Positions 60,316 through 64,000 of a DNA stretch of 64,000 nucleotides are shown in pieces. Position 1 is the first letter of the stretch, and every line of letters starts with the position of its first letter. The notes beneath the pieces were generated by a model. The model was not told the origin of the DNA, made no database searches, and saw nothing but the letters and a program-made list of their open reading frames with translations. Source of the stretch: Karalla daura (taxonomy: Eukaryota; Chordata; Actinopteri; Chaetodontiformes; Leiognathidae); NCBI GenBank assembly GCA_029224185.1, contig CM055188.1:18512497-18576496 (forward strand). Direction: 5' to 3'. The translations under genes and the position numbers were made by a program.

Positions 60316-63300
60316 CTGTGAGATCAGCACAGACGAAGAAGGCCCTATGAATCCACCCACACATTGGCAGACAGAAAGGCAAACCCCAAACACAACAAAT
60401 CCCCCATGACTGGGAGCCTGACTGCTCTCTGCTCAGTCAGGCAGAGCCAGGCACGCCACACACTTTCATTTGTTATGTGCTAGTTAGGACTTTGAAATAT
60501 TCACATTAAAGTCTCCTATCACCCCCTTCCCCTGGGACTTACATTGTTTTGTAGCTTAATGTCAGTGACAGTGTGGCAGAAACTGCATTTTTTCATGCAA
60601 GGATAGAAATAAACAAAGGAAGTCTGTGGATTTATTAATCTGTGGCAGATGTTGAACATTACTGGAAGAAAATGCAGTTCATTTAAACTGAGCCAAGATT
60701 GCAATCAAAATCACTCTCAAAGTAATGCTATTGCTCAGCAACTCTAATCACAATGCTGTTGTCATCTATGACTTCATGTTCATGAAAAACATTGTTCAAA
60801 CAGATTACCTGTGCATCTACATATTTATCTATTAATCTTGCAAATATTGCAATATATAAGTGGTGTGAAGCATGAGACACATCCTCAGTTAACAGTCAAA
60901 GAAAGTAAGCTGTCTGCCCTCAGATACTGACAGACTGCAGAGTGCAGAGAACTGGATCATTTTCCAGCTAACAGACCAAAGGCTAAACCATAATGAGCAC
61001 ATGATCAGGGCAAACCAACTATAGAGCAATGTATGGGAATCCCAATGCCTGTAGAAGGCTCTGTAAACCCTCTGGGGTGTTTATTAGACTTACTCATCCT
61101 CATCTTGGCTCTCACCCAGCTTGATGCATCACGCCTGAGTAATTGACTGAACTCTGAACACACCCAATTGTAAGACAAATAAAAATAAAGGTGAAACAGT
61201 GTTTCGGAACGATATGGACTTGTAATGCTGGTGGTCTACAAGGATTTGTGCTGGTATTTATGTGAAACAGGTTAAATTAGTGCTCTACATTTCAGTGGTG
61301 AAACTTGGTGATTGCAATACCTGAATAGGTAATGCAGGGTCGATGAGGCTCCCAGTCTTATGTAAAGAAGGTAAAATAATTGTTTCAAGGGGAAAGCAAG
61401 ACGTGAACAGTAAATGGTCCATGTTCAACTAGATGTGTGGTGTCTGGAAAGTCAGAATTGGAGTCAAATATCAATATGACCTGGCCTTTGCCTCCAACTC
61501 TGGCTTTTTCTCATTTTCTCTCTGCCTTGACAAATTCAATAGGAACCACTCTGGTCAAACTCCGGTTGAAAAATGGTATAATTGACCAGAGAACCAAACA
61601 GTCAATTTTATGCATTCAATACAAGTCTGTTTTCAGGTCAACATGCACTCTGAACTTTTCAACCGTGCCTCATGTTAATGGTATTAACTCTGTGACTTGA
61701 AACTGAAGTGACTAGTGACCCCTACCCCACCCGTGTACAGCATCTCTGACAAGGCTTAGGAAACTAAGAGTGCAATGCATAAAACACAACAGCCAGGCAC
61801 TCAATCACAATTCCGGGATATTGACTTTACTTCCAGCTGAATATTGGAGTCTGGAAGTTATAAGTCATCCAGAACACAAATGCCTCAGGCTTTATTTTCT
61901 TGCAGTTGTTCTCAGACAGGATGAATTATTCTGCTAAACCTGAATTAAAATCAAAAGGTAAGTGCTTTGTGTTAATTGCCTTGTGCTTTGTGGCTAAGAT
62001 TTGCTTGGTAAAAAGAAGAAAGTAAGGAAGATTCAATCCCCACAAGACTGGCAGTGGTGGTGTTCTCATTGTCCTATTGTGCCAGGGGAAATCCTTTACC
62101 AACCTAACACCACCTTAGATGGATTACACCAGATTCACACTGTGCTTGATCATTTGCCTTATGATTTAATTTGTTCTCCCCTCGTTAAACATTTATTGAG
62201 AACTAGCACAGCCATCTGGTTGAGGGAGGTCCACTCTTAGTGCTTAACTGCTGAGAGTGTTGATATCTACAATGAAGCCATAGGGTACAAAGTCTATTGG
62301 ACCTATAGGATCTACACAAGTGGGCCCCCCATCAGGCCCACCTGATTTACAGGCCACAGGCTGTTCTTAATCCCCATCACTCTGAGCGGCAATCTTACTG
62401 GCCTGAGATTGATGAAGTTGGCAGGAGGTTAAAAGCTACTCACTGTGGGAAGGCCAATATGAACCCTAACCTTGCTTCGCCAAGGCTCAGAGGGGACAGA
62501 CACTGTGCAGCAGAAGGGCCACAGAGAGAGAAATGAAGCCATGTGGGCCAAGCAAAATTTGCCTCCTTGCTTTAAAGCTCTCTTTGAGTGACAGATGTGG
62601 AGCATTCTCCGATGACTTTCCTCCTTTCACATGCAGACCGTGGATGCAAAGGAATTGTAACTTCAACTTGTAACCCCACCTGCCCCCACCACCCATCATC
62701 ACAATACAAGCTATCAACAGAGTTGAAAAGCTTCCTCTAAAGGTTTCCAAAGTACAATTACAATTACACTTAATAAGGTAATTTAATGCATAATATGCGA
62801 ACATGATGTGGGTGGACCTCAACTCCTCCATGTCATTTCTTGCCCCCCAATTTCTGAAATAAACTCACATAGACCACACACTGAAAAAGATAAATGAAGA
62901 TGATGAGGTAAAACTTAATATGCATGTCCTAGTGTAATAATTTTAATTGTCTCATTGCAAATGCAAATCAACCATGGTAGAAGAAATTATCTTTTCAACA
63001 GCTCCTAAAACATTTGTTTACAGCATCTCTAATCACTGCACGCCTTTCACTGACTTTGGCACCGTACTACAATACAGTTGGCAAGCCTGTTTTTTTTTTT
63101 TGTACTCTAACCCATAGTACAGCCATCTGGTCCTGCCCCACACCTTAACTCTGACTAGGGAACACATTTCCAAATAAGTAAATAAAACAGTGAAATAAAA
63201 GGGACAAAACAAGCTTCAAAACAAAAACAAGTAGTTTCCTTGAGCATTCTACACACTTAAAGAAGTGTTGTTTAGTAACGTGGTGAGGTCCAAGAGCATC

Positions 63301-64000
63301 CATTCAGAGTTCACTACAGTAGCCTCTTGAGTTGGCACCATCTGCTTCTTTTCCACACAAAGACAACAGGCAAGAAGTGTGGGTCTACTGTAGTAAAATG
63401 TGCAAGCTTGTAATAGGATTAAGTAGATCCTCGTCTTGTCAGGCCGGATTAAAATATGCTCTTTGCTAAAGACCTGAGACAGAAAGACAGCAGCTCCACA
63501 CGCCCCTCTCACGGTATGAGAAAGCCTCCATACTGATTTCCATTTGATCATTCGGGAACAATTAAACCAGTGGCCAACTAGATGAACACTGAGCAGCGAC
63601 TGAGTAGTTTTTTTTTTAATTTTCCTTTTGCTGTTTTGTTCCTATTTGTGCAGCGATTTGCTGCCAGAGTTTATCTACAACTAAGAGAAAAACAAACCTT
63701 GTGCAAGTTGTTAAGCCTTTTGATGTAACAACTAATTGTTTTAACCCCTTTTTAGAGGTTTCAATTCTTCTCCATTATGATCATTATTTGAAATAATTTG
63801 TGATCTTTGCATTGGACAATTAGCACCCTACTATGTGCTTATCAATTCTATTATTAAATTATTACTATCATGAGAAATAACAGAAACAAACTGATGTATT
63901 AGATTAAGAATTGGGAGGAAAACTACTTAATATTCTTGTCTAATTGAGATTTGTCTCTATTTTCCTGGATATCAAAAGGCATGACAGTTTGATTATCATA
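60316..64000. other. Upstream region of chl1, no coding exon recognised
   Basis: No supported coding frame on either strand. Probably contains first-intron, 5' exon or promoter sequence of chl1, but no clear TATA, CpG island or first exon can be defined. An exon-like plus-strand segment with splice borders at about 61916-61960 is noted among the findings. Confidence 0.4.

Overview
The window is vertebrate nuclear DNA, most likely from a ray-finned fish. It has long AT-rich introns, GT-AG splicing, many (CA)n and (TA)n microsatellites and several repeat types common in teleosts. It holds one protein-coding gene I can support, the cell adhesion molecule gene chl1 (close homolog of L1) on the minus strand, plus a dense graveyard of transposable elements on its 3' side.

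Right part (about 32.0-60.3 kb, minus strand): I could assemble the whole chl1 coding sequence, 27 exons from the signal-peptide ATG at 60222 to the TGA at 32046-32048. Splice phases agree at every junction, and the exons total 3795 nt (1264 residues plus stop). Two optional phase-preserving microexons of 12 and 27 nt lie between exons 1/2 and 5/6. Domain order is signal peptide, six Ig domains (two exons each), four FnIII domains (two exons each), a Ser/Pro-rich linker exon, a fifth FnIII domain, one transmembrane helix and an ankyrin-binding tail. The fifth FnIII appears complete, whereas in mammalian CHL1 it is partial. The tail carries FIGEY where mammalian CHL1 has FIGAY. I cannot tell chl1a from chl1b. 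The 3.7 kb to the right of the ATG is upstream sequence, probably with 5' untranslated exon(s) and promoter that I cannot delimit.

Left part (1-15.7 kb): a broken L2-type LINE reverse transcriptase relic (about 1.17-2.44 kb, plus) abuts what I read as one large, decayed CACTA/EnSpm-type DNA transposon (2446-14569). Its two ends are the same 12 bases in inverted orientation, beginning CACTG. Inside are four decayed reading-frame remnants on alternating strands: a SAMD3-like, transposon-associated protein (minus), a HECT E3-ligase-like protein (plus), a helix-turn-helix/integrase protein (minus) and a TNP2-like transposase (plus). A PIF/Harbinger-type MITE, a second partial copy of it and another dispersed repeat also lie inside. 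A foldback MITE with long inverted arms (about 15.14-15.64 kb) lies just outside.

Middle part (15.7-32.0 kb): intergenic DNA downstream of chl1 with minus-strand LINE 3'-end remnants (about 19.2-20.3 and 24.7-26.5 kb), a common fish dispersed repeat (about 21.7-21.95 kb), a perfect 24-bp hairpin (22303-22355) and several microsatellites. I found no convincing host gene, tRNA or rRNA there.
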